The notes below the pieces were generated by a model. The model was not told where the DNA came from and did not search any database. It worked only from the letters and a program-made list of their open reading frames with translations. DNA of 64,000 nt, taken from Coccinella septempunctata (lineage: Eukaryota > Arthropoda > Insecta > Coleoptera > Coccinellidae). The translations under genes and the position numbers were made by a program. The first letter of the stretch is position 1, and each line of letters opens with the position of its first letter. Positions 41,501-45,506 of this stretch are shown here, piece by piece. The DNA lies in NCBI RefSeq assembly GCF_907165205.1, contig NC_058189.1, positions 15,188,001-15,252,000 on the forward strand, written 5' to 3'.

Positions 41501-43817
41501 AAACGCCCTGTCTATTGTGAAAAGGCAAGTATATTCTGCGAGAGATAGATTACGCCATCAAGTGAAAAACTACGAACTTGAAAATATTTCAAATATTGGT
41601 CCGAGTTTGTAATAACATTTTTTCCTGAAGTTATGCAGTTTTCGAGATATAGCCGGTTTGTCCCCCTTAATGATGAATCATCACCCTTTTCAATCTTGAT
41701 TTTTTGCTAAACTTCACTCAACTAAGTGCCCTCTGACACAACAACATATTTTAGGAAAGCTTGTGAGTGCATTTAGCAGGATTTGAGTTAACTCAAAACA
41801 AAATTATTTTCTGCTGTTCAAATTCCCACCTGTTTCTTGAACCATTCTTTGCAGAAATTTATGTCTAGCAATCCAAACCAGAAAAAAAAATTGTGTTCTT
41901 GCCAGTATTAGCAGGCTCGCATATCATCTTGGAATTGATGACACTGAAGATCAACGATAGCCATCTGGAAATCTATTGGAATTCTGTAGCATTCTGGCCA
42001 TGCGTATACCGTTTTTTGATATTTTCTCTGAAAGCGTGGGTAGTGGATATCTTTCCAGTCTGCTATCCTGCTAAGCAATTTAGTGAAGTACATTTCAAAA
42101 GAGGAACTTAAGTTTAATCGCTAAATAGGTTGGTGGATCCACAGGATTGATGTACTTCAAATATTTCATCAACCGTTTCCTCTGTGAATGGATTCGAAAG
42201 AATTTTCTCGATCTTTATACATATGTGGTTTCGAAAACGATATAAATAATATCTCTTTATTCATTTTAGTGCTGGTGTTGGAAGGACTGGAGTGTTCATA
42301 ACATTGAGTATTGTGTTAGAAAGAATGCAGTATGAAGGAGTAGTTGACGTCTTTCAGACAGCTCGAATTTTACGTACCCAAAGACCAGCTATGGTACAAA
42401 CAGAGGTAAGTATTGAGCCGTATAGCATGTAGAAGCAAACATTCAAAACCATACGAACATACATGTTCATATTTTAATATAACGGGAGCTTTCTACTTTA
42501 CTTAAGTTTCCAATCCTTTACCTGATAGCAATTTTTTTCAACAAATACTCCTTGCTATATTCGGTATAACAAATATGTCCCAAGGTCCCCAATATCAGAT
42601 AAGAGAAGGAAACATCTGCTCAGAAATAAATGGAAACAATCGGTCAAATTGATTGAACGCGCAAATAATCTACCGTCAATTGCCGTATCTACTGTTACAG
42701 CCGTACGCACCGTTTTATTAAACGAGATTATTTTCTTAAACGACTTAGCTTAGTCTTCGTCAAGAGGTGCATACGCCCATACGGCCTTTAACCGATCATT
42801 CCCCACATAGACTCGCTTCAAGAATCATCGACATCGAAGCAGGCCTTGAAGTCCAGAAGCAGGTTAATATGAGGCGCCGCTTAGGTCAAAAGATTTTTAG
42901 TAAATAAATATTTTCTACTGCTTATATAAAGATATCCGTATGCAGAACAATAAAGATCACCACAATTGAAAAATATAGTAACTAAAAATAATGTATATAT
43001 GTATTTTGTAAAACATTTGAAGGAGCGACTAGAAACAGCATTGACATCCAAGGTTGCCACATTGTGCAAAATTTTTGATTGACATTGACAGCACAGAGAG
43101 AGAAGAGAGACTCTGACACGACAGAGACATAGTTGTTATGTAGGGTCGTAAAAGTTCGATACGTTTATCGCAAACAATTGATTACGTAAAGATACTTTTC
43201 GATCTGCCCAACTTTAATCTTAACATACATATACTCTCTTTGTAGAAAACTGAATTAATCCTAGTCTTTATTATAACACAACTCAAGAAAACGATTGCTA
43301 CATCGCAGTGGCCATCAATTTTGAATTTCTATAATATTCAATTCGAAGCACCTCAGTAAGAAGCAGCATCGACTAATATAGAGCCCATGTTACACATTTA
43401 GTTAAGACCTCGTATTTCTATATTTTATTTCAATAAACGAAGGAATTTAATTGCTTACCTTCTCGCGCATGGAACATGGTTCACTTTGGAAGAGAGGACT
43501 TTCAACTATTCGATCGCAAGTGGGCGCAGATGCACTACGACCGTTGTGGTCGAAACAGTTGCGCAATCGTTTAGTTTGTGTCAAAGCTGAAACTATTTGA
43601 TCCCAAAACTTTCCAGTTGCAGATAAATGCATTATTGTATTCACTTCTGCAACTAAACAGTTGCAAAACAATTGCATGTCGGCGGTTGGCCTTATACTAC
43701 TGGTATGGTATAATGTTTTATTTTTAATATTATATTTCTTGCTTACAGGATCAGTACCAGTTTTGTTATAGAGCTGCTCTTGAATATCTGGGTTCCTTCG
43801 ACCATTACACCAATTAA
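5397..43817 (+). CDS. Lar: Lar receptor-type protein tyrosine phosphatase (17 exons, 5' end outside window)
   Basis: Type I membrane receptor phosphatase of the LAR (type IIa RPTP) family. In flies it dephosphorylates tyrosine-phosphorylated targets downstream of heparan sulfate proteoglycan ligands in axon guidance and synapse growth. Exons: 5397-5591, 21020-21130, 21515-21790, 23733-24017, 24973-25073, 26570-26762, 26903-27190, 29074-29370, 32230-32369, 32428-32630, 32685-32818, 32879-34183, 37539-38675, 39913-40484, 40689-40969, 42270-42405, 43749-43817. They sum to 5,723 nt, with every junction in phase: 1,906 residues plus stop. Domain order is Ig2, Ig3, nine FN3, membrane-proximal region, transmembrane helix, D1 and D2. 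Fly Lar is about 2,030 residues, so roughly 120 residues (signal peptide and Ig1) lie upstream. All catalytic motifs are intact. The introns are loaded with transposons, but no exon is broken. Confidence 0.97.
5945..6095 (+). repeat. Repeat shared with 17733-17880
   Basis: About 150 bp ('gtgcgtt...aaattcttcgtcgtc...accattttcc...') align with 17733-17880 at a moderate level of divergence, in the same orientation. The element type is unknown. The open frame at 6076 begins inside it. Confidence 0.5.
6076..6612 (+). other. Unrecognised 178-codon open frame
   Basis: This frame is long for this AT-rich sequence, especially residues 90-178, which contain FHRGQTSCIDIGSTPP, VNSNRTYVQIRKKTG and a lysine-rich tail ending in a stop. 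An AATAAA follows near 6644. I do not recognise the protein. The first third overlaps a dispersed repeat, so a transposon-derived or retrocopied fragment is more likely than a host gene nested in the Lar intron. No splice sites or promoter support it. Confidence 0.25.
6660..7269. other. Non-coding AT-rich sequence
   Basis: No feature seen. It ends at the target duplication of the next hAT-like element. Confidence 0.45.
7278..8883. mobile_element. hAT-like non-autonomous element, copy 1
   Basis: The TIRs start CAAAGATTATAGAGTAGAAAG and the right end is the inverse, CTATAATCTTTG. The flanks are AGCTAAAT and AGCTAGAT, an 8-bp target duplication with one mismatch. The CA-starting TIR and 8-bp duplication are hAT hallmarks. 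The 1.6 kb interior has no transposase. It carries a nested PIF-like MITE (7905-8098) absent from copies 2 and 3. Confidence 0.8.
7905..8098. mobile_element. PIF/Harbinger-like MITE nested in the hAT-like element
   Basis: TIRs AACCCGTTTGCAACAGCCGAG and the inverse CTCGGCTGTTGCAAACGGGCT bound about 194 bp. The neighbouring bases (TAA on both sides) fit a 3-bp target duplication. The 'gagaattctc' hairpin motifs inside recur in the copy at 22284-22470. Copies 2 and 3 of the host element read straight through this site, proving insertion. Confidence 0.75.
9140..9290. repeat. Repeat shared with 47890-48000
   Basis: The block 'agtccctttaa ... gaagctttaagcttaaag ... tatgaaactgg' recurs at 47890-48000 with 'gaagctttaagctcaaaggg'. 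The CAGTCCC-type end is reminiscent of hAT MITEs, but the boundaries are not resolved. Confidence 0.4.
10345..10373. repeat. De novo 12-bp-arm hairpin in copy A
   Basis: Arms tcattcacaatc and gattgtgaatga with a 5-nt loop. In the sister element near 18290-18370 this place holds about 73 bp of unrelated sequence and only the right arm exists, so the left arm looks like an inverted copy of its neighbour. Confidence 0.75.
10491..11245 (-). pseudogene. 5'-truncated retrotransposon tail with restriction-like endonuclease
   Basis: Minus-strand open sequence from about 11215 down to 10553 encodes the C-terminal part of a site-specific-type non-LTR polyprotein. Visible pieces are YKNRHDAVAKILHQELALKHQ, a YWDR segment, then HNRPDLILL followed by FIDVAIP, which matches the PD...D core of R2/NeSL-type restriction-like endonucleases. 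A basic C-terminus follows. The RT domain is absent, so the copy is 5'-truncated and dead. Comparison with the sister transposon at 18034 marks both insertion ends. A second, more decayed tail is at 50255-50605. Confidence 0.75.
11376..12042. other. Non-coding sequence
   Basis: An 80-codon minus-strand open frame (11586-11828) has no domain features and no flanking splice signals that I trust. Nothing else was identified. Confidence 0.4.
12051..12520. mobile_element. hAT MITE with CAGAGCCGGATTAA ends
   Basis: The 470 bp element runs from CAGAGCCGGATTAACCCC to TTTTAATCCGGCCCTG with 8-bp flanks TAGATACC and TAGACACC (one mismatch). Such CAG.GCCGGATTAA termini are typical of one hAT subgroup. 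It holds a perfect 20-bp-arm hairpin at 12292-12340 with a 9-nt loop. No coding sequence. Confidence 0.8.
12292..12340. repeat. Perfect 20-bp-arm hairpin
   Basis: Left arm aaaaaaggtgaattgaaaac, loop tcctaagtt, right arm exactly complementary. It lies inside the hAT MITE. Confidence 0.85.
12534..13827. mobile_element. hAT-like non-autonomous element, copy 2
   Basis: The left end CAAAGATTATGGAGTAGAAAG and the right end CTATAATCTTCG match the family with one change each. The interior is collinear with copies 1 and 3. No target duplication is visible (ACCCGAAC versus ACAATGTC), so it is older, or one end has been altered. It begins 13 bp after the neighbouring hAT MITE. Confidence 0.75.
14117..14214. 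repeat. 18-bp inverted repeat pair
   Basis: 'gagttctttacagtgatg' at 14117 and its exact inverse at 14197-14214 bound a 62-bp spacer. Probably the core of an old MITE. Confidence 0.6.
14693..15808. mobile_element. AGAAGGAGAACGATCG MITE family, copy 1
   Basis: The left end 'agagaaggagaacgatcgcc' is mirrored by 'gcgatcgttctccttctctc' at the right. The 1.1 kb interior is collinear with 60567-63162 once a nested hAT-like element is removed from that copy ('gtgtccccgaaaacggg', 'cttctcacgagggatgacaa' and other blocks). No transposase; superfamily unassigned. Confidence 0.75.
15885..16475. mobile_element. PIF/Harbinger-like MITE, 591 bp
   Basis: The left end GTCCGTTTGCACCAATCC and the right end TTGGTGCAAACGGGTC are inverted. 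Both flanks read TAAG, consistent with a 3-bp TAA duplication plus one base. The termini resemble the shorter GTTTGCAACAG elements at 7905 and 22284 and the one at 35173. Non-coding interior. Confidence 0.7.
16480..17040. other. Non-coding sequence
   Basis: Nothing beyond a 'ctaggttaggttag' motif near 16613. A 75-codon minus-strand open frame (16755-16982) shows no family features. Confidence 0.4.
17040..17330 (+). other. GC-rich island with overlapping open frames, unknown
   Basis: A sharply bounded GC-rich block sits inside the AT-rich intron. One plus frame stays open for about 80 codons, from about 17060 to a TAG at 17300, reading through PLRGTRRDLEDPG, MVPWVRQAEDTCKLSRP and FVGVSYVLMMSLI. 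A second frame has a basic RSRRSRAEAEADANG stretch. A plausible acceptor (tcaacag) lies at the left border. The base composition is unlike its surroundings, suggesting either a real exon of another transcript or an inserted or retrocopied coding fragment. I do not recognise the protein. Confidence 0.3.
17733..17880 (+). repeat. Repeat shared with 5945-6095
   Basis: Diverged direct copy of the segment at 5945-6095 within the same Lar intron. Element type unknown. Confidence 0.5.
18034..19215 (+). mobile_element. TA-flanked transposon copy B, uninterrupted
   Basis: It starts TACTCCGTTCAG, followed by the 'tttattttagcagtcggttg' block, and ends with the inverse, flanked by TA on both sides (1,182 bp). 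It is the uninterrupted sister of 9524-11375 in opposite orientation. The internal block 'gagacccaaaaaagtggtgg' and others match copy A. No transposase is recognised, so it is probably non-autonomous. Confidence 0.75.
19311..19658. mobile_element. 348-bp MITE with TA target duplication
   Basis: TA-CAGGGTTGGAACTATTC at the left and the inverse AATAGTTCTAACCCTG-TA at the right. Subterminal 'ggatatcgaaaaccgtta' is also mirrored near 19615. Tc1/mariner-type by its duplication. An 80-codon open frame inside is incidental. Confidence 0.7.
19660..21019. other. Intron sequence with a decayed MITE copy
   Basis: 20770-20870 aligns with the interior of the MITE at 4834-5258 ('agatccacagatgtgt' is shared). 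The rest is AT-rich with nothing recognised. Confidence 0.45.
21020..21130 (+). CDS. Lar: Lar exon: second half of Ig2
   Basis: Acceptor tcttccag, donor gtaagg; phase 1 on both sides. It encodes the SLQI strand, the DHGKYECVAENS second-cysteine motif and the YVK end of Ig2. The 384-bp intron after it sits at the place where vertebrate relatives can insert the meB mini-exon; I found no convincing in-frame micro-exon in that intron. Confidence 0.94.
21515..21790 (+). CDS. Lar: Lar exon: Ig3
   Basis: Acceptor tttcag, donor gtaagt; phase 1/1. One exon carries a complete Ig domain: VRRVSPQF linker, first cysteine in LTCVAVGSP, core tryptophan in YVKWRKG and second cysteine in ANYTCVAAS. It ends just before the SLPGPP linker to FN3-1. 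Confidence 0.95.
22284..22470. mobile_element. PIF/Harbinger-like MITE, second copy of the 7905 family
   Basis: Ends AGCCCGTTTGCAACAGCCG and CGGCTGTTAGAAATGGGCT (two changes at the right), with the internal 'tctagagaatt' hairpin motifs. About 187 bp, non-coding. Confidence 0.65.
22858..23560 (-). pseudogene. 3' end of a non-LTR retrotransposon with TGAA tail
   Basis: Read on the minus strand, degenerate coding sequence (RIKQDFGIDDTDSNRPLDLR, then after a frame change SLPTKFLKRGQRSYRIADEF) is followed by an untranslated part and ends 'aaataaatgaatgaatgaat', a tandem TGAA tail at 22858-22890. C-terminal RT-type polyproteins with short-repeat tails are typical of Jockey/I-like elements. The 5' part is missing and frames are broken. 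Confidence 0.6.
23733..24017 (+). CDS. Lar: Lar exon: FN3-1
   Basis: Acceptor ctttcag, donor gtaaaa; phase 1/1. A complete FN3 domain with VRLTWSY, YYVIQFKPK, LSPYTEYEMYVIAVNNIG and the GPPSAPVNV end. It is the first of nine FN3 domains. Confidence 0.96.
24829..24849 (+). CDS. Lar: Candidate 21-nt Lar micro-exon
   Basis: Between FN3-1 and FN3-2, 'catttgtag' is followed by 21 nt and then 'gtaagta', a perfect donor; 'ctaac', a good branch-point match, lies 26-30 nt upstream. Inclusion keeps phase 1 on both sides and replaces the single junction lysine by TYFIEGGK, with no stop. Type IIa receptor phosphatases are known to use regulated mini-exons, though I do not recall one at this site. This is inferred from splice signals only. 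Confidence 0.55.
24973..25073 (+). CDS. Lar: Lar exon: first half of FN3-2
   Basis: Acceptor ctttcag, donor gtgagt; starts phase 1, ends phase 0. Encodes PGTAPRKVEVRPLSSSTMVI, QWDEPETPNGQVL. The domain continues in the next exon. Confidence 0.95.
25500..26160 (+). pseudogene. Decayed Tc1-like transposase
   Basis: Lies in the intron splitting FN3-2. The first frame (from about 25562) has the paired-type HTH region (LNEGSTQQKLANRLRVQQ, SVISREWNRY). After an internal loss and a frameshift, a second frame carries IFVPFATDRGDNLMSIDDNA, WPAASTDRNCIEHV, equivalent to the second and third DD34E acids. The segment with the first catalytic aspartate is missing. It belongs to a different subfamily from the near-intact copy at 34455-36373 and is long dead. 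Confidence 0.8.
26570..26762 (+). CDS. Lar: Lar exon: second half of FN3-2
   Basis: Acceptor cttgcag, donor gtagta; phase 0 to 1. Encodes GYKVYYTTNPN, LTTISELTPLTIYTIRVQA and GPGPLSAPVHVKTQQ, completing the domain begun at 24973. Confidence 0.95.
26903..27190 (+). CDS. Lar: Lar exon: FN3-3
   Basis: Acceptor tttaacag, donor gtaaga; phase 1/1. Complete FN3 domain: VPSQPSNLRA, TAVTLQWTKPTHS, ELYWNDTYAKEKHHRRI, GLYPNTLYYVWLAARSQRGE and the TKQY end. Confidence 0.96.
27191..29073. other. Lar intron with dispersed repeat pieces
   Basis: About 27810-27950 ('aaacacattgggaaacac', 'aaaaataatgctttttccaa') recurs in altered order and orientation near 55310-55430 and 55640-56020. About 28040-28210 (a TTC run followed by 'ggtggcctgcccggaggacg') resembles decayed retrotransposon coding sequence, but I cannot name it. 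The remainder is plain AT-rich intron. Confidence 0.4.
29074..29370 (+). CDS. Lar: Lar exon: FN3-4
   Basis: Acceptor accgtag, donor gtacgt; phase 1/1. Encodes VPGAPPTDVKGEA, IRVSWSPPRTNRSNGNIIYY, IIDELKKWTAYRIWVLAGTS and TYED. The acceptor lacks a strong pyrimidine tract, so the precise edge is the least certain of the set, although phase and homology fit. Confidence 0.93.
29371..32229. other. Lar intron, no element recognised
   Basis: 2.9 kb of AT-rich sequence. Short open frames at 29804, 30416, 30673 and 31625 have no family features. No inverted-repeat element was found by eye. Confidence 0.4.
32230..32369 (+). CDS. Lar: Lar exon: first half of FN3-5
   Basis: Acceptor ttccacag, donor gtaaat; phase 1 to 0. 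Encodes VPGDPQDVKVTPINSTTIKV, NWSPPLAKDRNGIILGYHVH and QETKDE. The following intron is only 58 bp. Confidence 0.94.
32428..32630 (+). CDS. Lar: Lar exon: second half of FN3-5 and linker
   Basis: Acceptor ttccacag, donor gtaagg; phase 0 to 2. Begins GRNFLNEPMKFDV, contains LQPDTTYAVQVAALTRKGDG and the TPGGVPNRPALTLK linker. A 54-bp intron follows. Confidence 0.94.
32685..32818 (+). CDS. Lar: Lar exon: first half of FN3-6
   Basis: Acceptor tttttag, donor gtattg; phase 2 to 1. Encodes VIEQEPTVTIELEWSKPSQT, YGELKGYRLRYGVKDQLLKE. The next intron (32819-32878) is 60 bp, a multiple of three, with no in-frame stop, so the reading frame stays open whether or not it is spliced. Comparison with fly Lar indicates that it is normally removed. 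Confidence 0.93.
32879..34183 (+). CDS. Lar: Lar exon: end of FN3-6, FN3-7 to FN3-9, membrane-proximal region
   Basis: A large 1,305-nt exon: acceptor ctttcag, donor gtgagt, phase 1/1. In order: LERGVEYEFRVAGQNHIGIG closes FN3-6; GPPSNITYRFQTPDVVCITW opens FN3-7; GRAPMSVKAVATSDSSVEVW opens FN3-8; VPLNLRAHEVTTHSMTLSWG opens FN3-9; MAAPQPMVQPDFYGVVNGEE begins the membrane-proximal module, which continues in the next exon. Such a fused exon contrasts with the one-domain-per-exon pattern of FN3-1, FN3-3 and FN3-4, suggesting past intron loss here. Confidence 0.97.
34184..34454. other. Lar intron leading to the Tc1-like insertion
   Basis: AT-rich, nothing identified. It ends in the TA target site of the Tc1-like element. 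Confidence 0.5.
34725..36158 (+). pseudogene. Tc1-like DD34E transposase split by a MITE
   Basis: The coding parts are 34725-35172 and 35572-36158. Together they are 1,035 nt: 344 codons plus stop, the normal length of a Tc1 transposase. N-terminal paired-like HTHs: LTQEECAQAVVLREEGWTYT, VERFGVSHTSVSRMLQRF, then GRPRVTTAIQERYL. The catalytic core has the first acid at FTYESRF-like context (usually a DESRF motif; here YES), then MDDNARPHRARIV and WPARSPDLNPIEQVWD, with exactly 34 residues between the second and third acids. A 396-bp MITE disrupts the core after residue 149. Apart from that and the altered first acid, no frameshift or stop is seen, so the copy is young. Confidence 0.9.
35173..35568. 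mobile_element. PIF/Harbinger-like MITE inserted in the Tc1-like transposase
   Basis: Perfect terminal inverted repeats of about 33 bp starting GCCTAGTTGCACACACACC. The flanks read GGGAAA before and AAAGAG after, i.e. a 3-bp AAA duplication; removing the element plus one AAA restores the transposase frame exactly. The internal part is GC-richer with repeated ATCGGTC/CCGGCAATACC-type motifs and a second inner inverted pair. The GTTGCAC end resembles the other PIF-like elements here, but superfamily placement is inference. Confidence 0.85.
36740..37039 (+). other. Unrecognised open frame after a good splice acceptor
   Basis: Inside the Lar intron before the transmembrane exon, 'ttgccgttgcag' is followed by about 95 open codons with protein-like composition (VPIGVVQKMIARQRAIEPTT, CPKVPLPFTVGGVQHVYLNY, FSPSSDYPDFLKFGQPFTW), ending in a stop at 37035-37037. 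It does not match any part of Lar I know. It could be an alternative terminal exon giving a secreted ectodomain, or a fragment of another gene carried by a transposon. Confidence 0.3.
37539..38675 (+). CDS. Lar: Lar exon: membrane-proximal end, transmembrane helix and most of D1
   Basis: Acceptor cttcaag, donor gtaaat; phase 1/1. The start, GTGKEKDGFINHKLEHGKRY, completes the membrane-proximal module. After NMREVPPGDPP and a linker comes the transmembrane helix (FFWIIGPIILALLLSLILVI...) followed by a basic stop-transfer (YRKRSQPCK). The cytoplasmic wedge and D1 follow: KNRYANV phosphotyrosine loop, GSDYINANY, CDQYWPT, WPDHGVPDHP with the general-acid aspartate, and HCSAGVGRTG with the nucleophilic cysteine. 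All signatures of an active phosphatase are present. Confidence 0.97.
38676..39912. other. Lar intron containing a long hairpin
   Basis: AT-rich intron between the D1 nucleophile exon and the D1/D2 exon. Its one notable object is the hairpin at 39256-39412. Confidence 0.5.
39256..39412. repeat. Near-perfect 73-bp-arm hairpin
   Basis: Arms 39256-39328 and 39340-39412 pair over 73 bp with three mismatches and an 11-nt loop. The ends are 'aactttttaggg'. A transcript of Lar carries it in the sense intron, so it could fold into a Dicer-type hairpin; equally it may be a fold-back MITE. No target duplication was found. Confidence 0.9.
39913..40484 (+). CDS. Lar: Lar exon: end of D1 and start of D2
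   Basis: Acceptor attccag, donor gtgagt; phase 1 to 0. GCFIVIDSMLERMKHEKTVD and LRAQRNYMVQTEDQYIF give the D1 Q-loop. After the inter-domain linker, D2 opens with FVTANLPCNKHKNRLIHILP and EGSDYINASFIDGYRYR. In D2 the phosphotyrosine loop reads KNRL instead of KNRY, as expected for a poorly active second domain. Confidence 0.96.
40689..40969 (+). CDS. Lar: Lar exon: middle of D2
   Basis: Acceptor tttacag, donor gtgggt; phase 0 to 2. EKCHQYWPSDRSVRYQCFVV, LREFKVTDARDGSSRTVRQF and DWPEQGVPKS. The general-acid WPD loop of D1 is WPE in D2. The exon stops within the codon after the D2 nucleophilic cysteine (HC). Confidence 0.95.
40970..42269. other. Lar intron inside D2
   Basis: 1.3 kb with nothing recognised. 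Open frames at 41097 and 41893 show no domain features. Confidence 0.4.
42270..42405 (+). CDS. Lar: Lar exon: D2 P-loop
   Basis: Acceptor cattttag, donor gtaagt; phase 2 to 0. It completes the D2 signature CSAGVGRTG (cysteine and arginine both retained) and continues FITLSIVLERMQYEGVVDVF and LRTQRPAMVQTE. Confidence 0.96.
42406..43748. other. Last Lar intron; possible LTR remnant
   Basis: From about 42695 'tgttacagccgtacgcaccg' resembles the start of a BEL/Pao-type LTR, and GA-rich and promoter-like stretches follow to about 43300, but I could not fix a matching end or target duplication. A 139-codon minus-strand frame (43447-43866) runs over the last Lar exon and is treated as a shadow. Confidence 0.3.
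43749..43817 (+). CDS. Lar: Lar terminal exon: last 22 residues and stop
   Basis: Acceptor gcttacag. Encodes DQYQFCYRAALEYLGSFDHY plus TN and TAA at 43815-43817. This C-terminus is almost invariant among insect Lar proteins and fixes the gene's end. Confidence 0.97.
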   Translation, partial: DQYQFCYRAALEYLGSFDHYTN

Positions 43818-45338
43818 TTTGTTGGTACTTATTCTTGGAGCAGACAATAATGTCCTTCCCCTTCACTCCACCCGCATAATATCATTATTTTGTTAGCGAA
43901 ATTACTACTGCCAAAGGAGACAGCTGTCCCTAGACAAATTGATATTGTCCGCCTGGCGGTCGGTCATCATCTCTATGCATTTAGTAAAAATCCTAGTGTG
44001 TGTAAATTATGTGCCTAACATTCAAATAATTAATGAAAGAGAAATATCTGTATCAGAAAAATGTGTGTGTGTGACCCATAAAAACTTGAATCATTGAGAA
44101 AATGGACATCGCAGCTTCTTGAACGATGTGCAATCAACGGACGTTTTACTATGTATCAGTTTTTCTATTTTTTTATACCTTTTTGATGTTGTAAAAAGTC
44201 TTGTAGATTGTTTGTGTAACTTCATAATTTTTCATCAGTTTTTACAGCATTTTAATTTTTTGTTATACCTTTAATTTGTCCCTCAAAATTGATCTATCTA
44301 TGTTATTGATATATCTTTTTCTTATTTTGGGATATACCGTAGACTTAAGATTTCACAAACATTTTTTTTATGGATTTTTATACTGGAATTCAAGGTATGC
44401 CTATACCTGAGATTGAAATCATTTCTCTTTCCATGATCAAACGTTCTAGGTACGATCAGTGTTTTCAAATTCTTCAATTTGTCGAATTCATGTTGTATTA
44501 TATGGATCGATCCATTTGTTTAAAAACCATTCCTTATAACTCATCGTATCATACATTTAAATTATAGCTATCAATCCTAACCAGAAACAAAACGAACATT
44601 CCAGTTTCCAAAAGTTTCATCCAATCAGTAATTTCAAATAGATTATACTCTTTTTTTCATCACATTTTGATATTGTTTATACATGATTTATATACCTTTT
44701 TATTGAATTTTGAAAACAATTTGATGTATGGTATAATTTTTTACTACCGTAAGGATATTCCACCTTCTATGATTTAGTGCTTGAATGTTGTATCTTTAAT
44801 TATGTATACCTGGTTTATAAGTACCTATCCTGAAATTTGAAAATATCGCTCCATCAGTCTAATCCTCGGTATGAATTTCATTTTGTTCATTGACGATTGC
44901 AAAAACATATCTATGTAATTTTTTTCCAAAATGTGATTCTATAAAATGCAATTAAATGAAGATGAAACTATCAGAGGACGGTAGAGATTAATTAAAAATA
45001 ATAAGATAAATCGATGAGTTTTCATCAATATGAAAAAATTTCAATATATTCCTTGTTCAATGATTCGAGGTTACTTGAACTTATGAAAAGAATAAAGTGG
45101 TATATTTCGAACCAATTTTTCTGACAATTAAATTAAATAACATTACATGAAGATCACTAAAGAATATGGCTATTACTTGTTTTCAAATTTCAGTAAAACT
45201 TGAAATTCAACTTAGATTTGTAAGTATGACTCATTGTATTCCAGGTAATGTCATATAATTGATTTCTGTTTTATTACTGAGTAATGTCATTTAGACTGAT
45301 GTTTGATTAATTATTTTGTAATTATATTTTGTAATAAA
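43818..45338 (+). other. Lar: Lar 3' untranslated region (inferred)
   Basis: AT-rich sequence after the stop, free of recognisable transposons. AATAAA signals occur at 45091-45096 and 45333-45338; the second, just before the inverted-repeat element at 45507, is my choice for the main poly(A) signal. The UTR would be about 1.5 kb. Inference from sequence only. Confidence 0.5.
45333..45338 (+). terminator. Candidate Lar polyadenylation signal AATAAA
   Basis: Canonical hexamer about 1.5 kb after the Lar stop, the last one before the transposon-rich intergenic region. Others upstream (45091) could be used alternatively. Confidence 0.35.
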
Positions 45339-45506
45339 CCACAATTGTTGTAGCACTTGAATGAATGAAATTTGATGAAAATAAAATTCTAGATTTTATT
45401 CCGATAATTCTTACCCAATACCGATTTATAGGGATTATTGCTGAAATCAATATCTGGAAAACAAAAGTTAGCTCAAAGTGCAGCGGATAAAACTAATAGT
45501 CTAAGT

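Noticed and set aside
42695..43400. Solo BEL/Pao-like LTR in the last Lar intron
   Set aside because: The start resembles such LTRs, but I could not pair it with an end, a CA terminus or a 5-bp duplication.
43447..43866. 139-codon minus-strand open frame
   Set aside because: It overlaps the last Lar exon, which is certain from its conserved C-terminus and splice site; the minus frame shows no domain.
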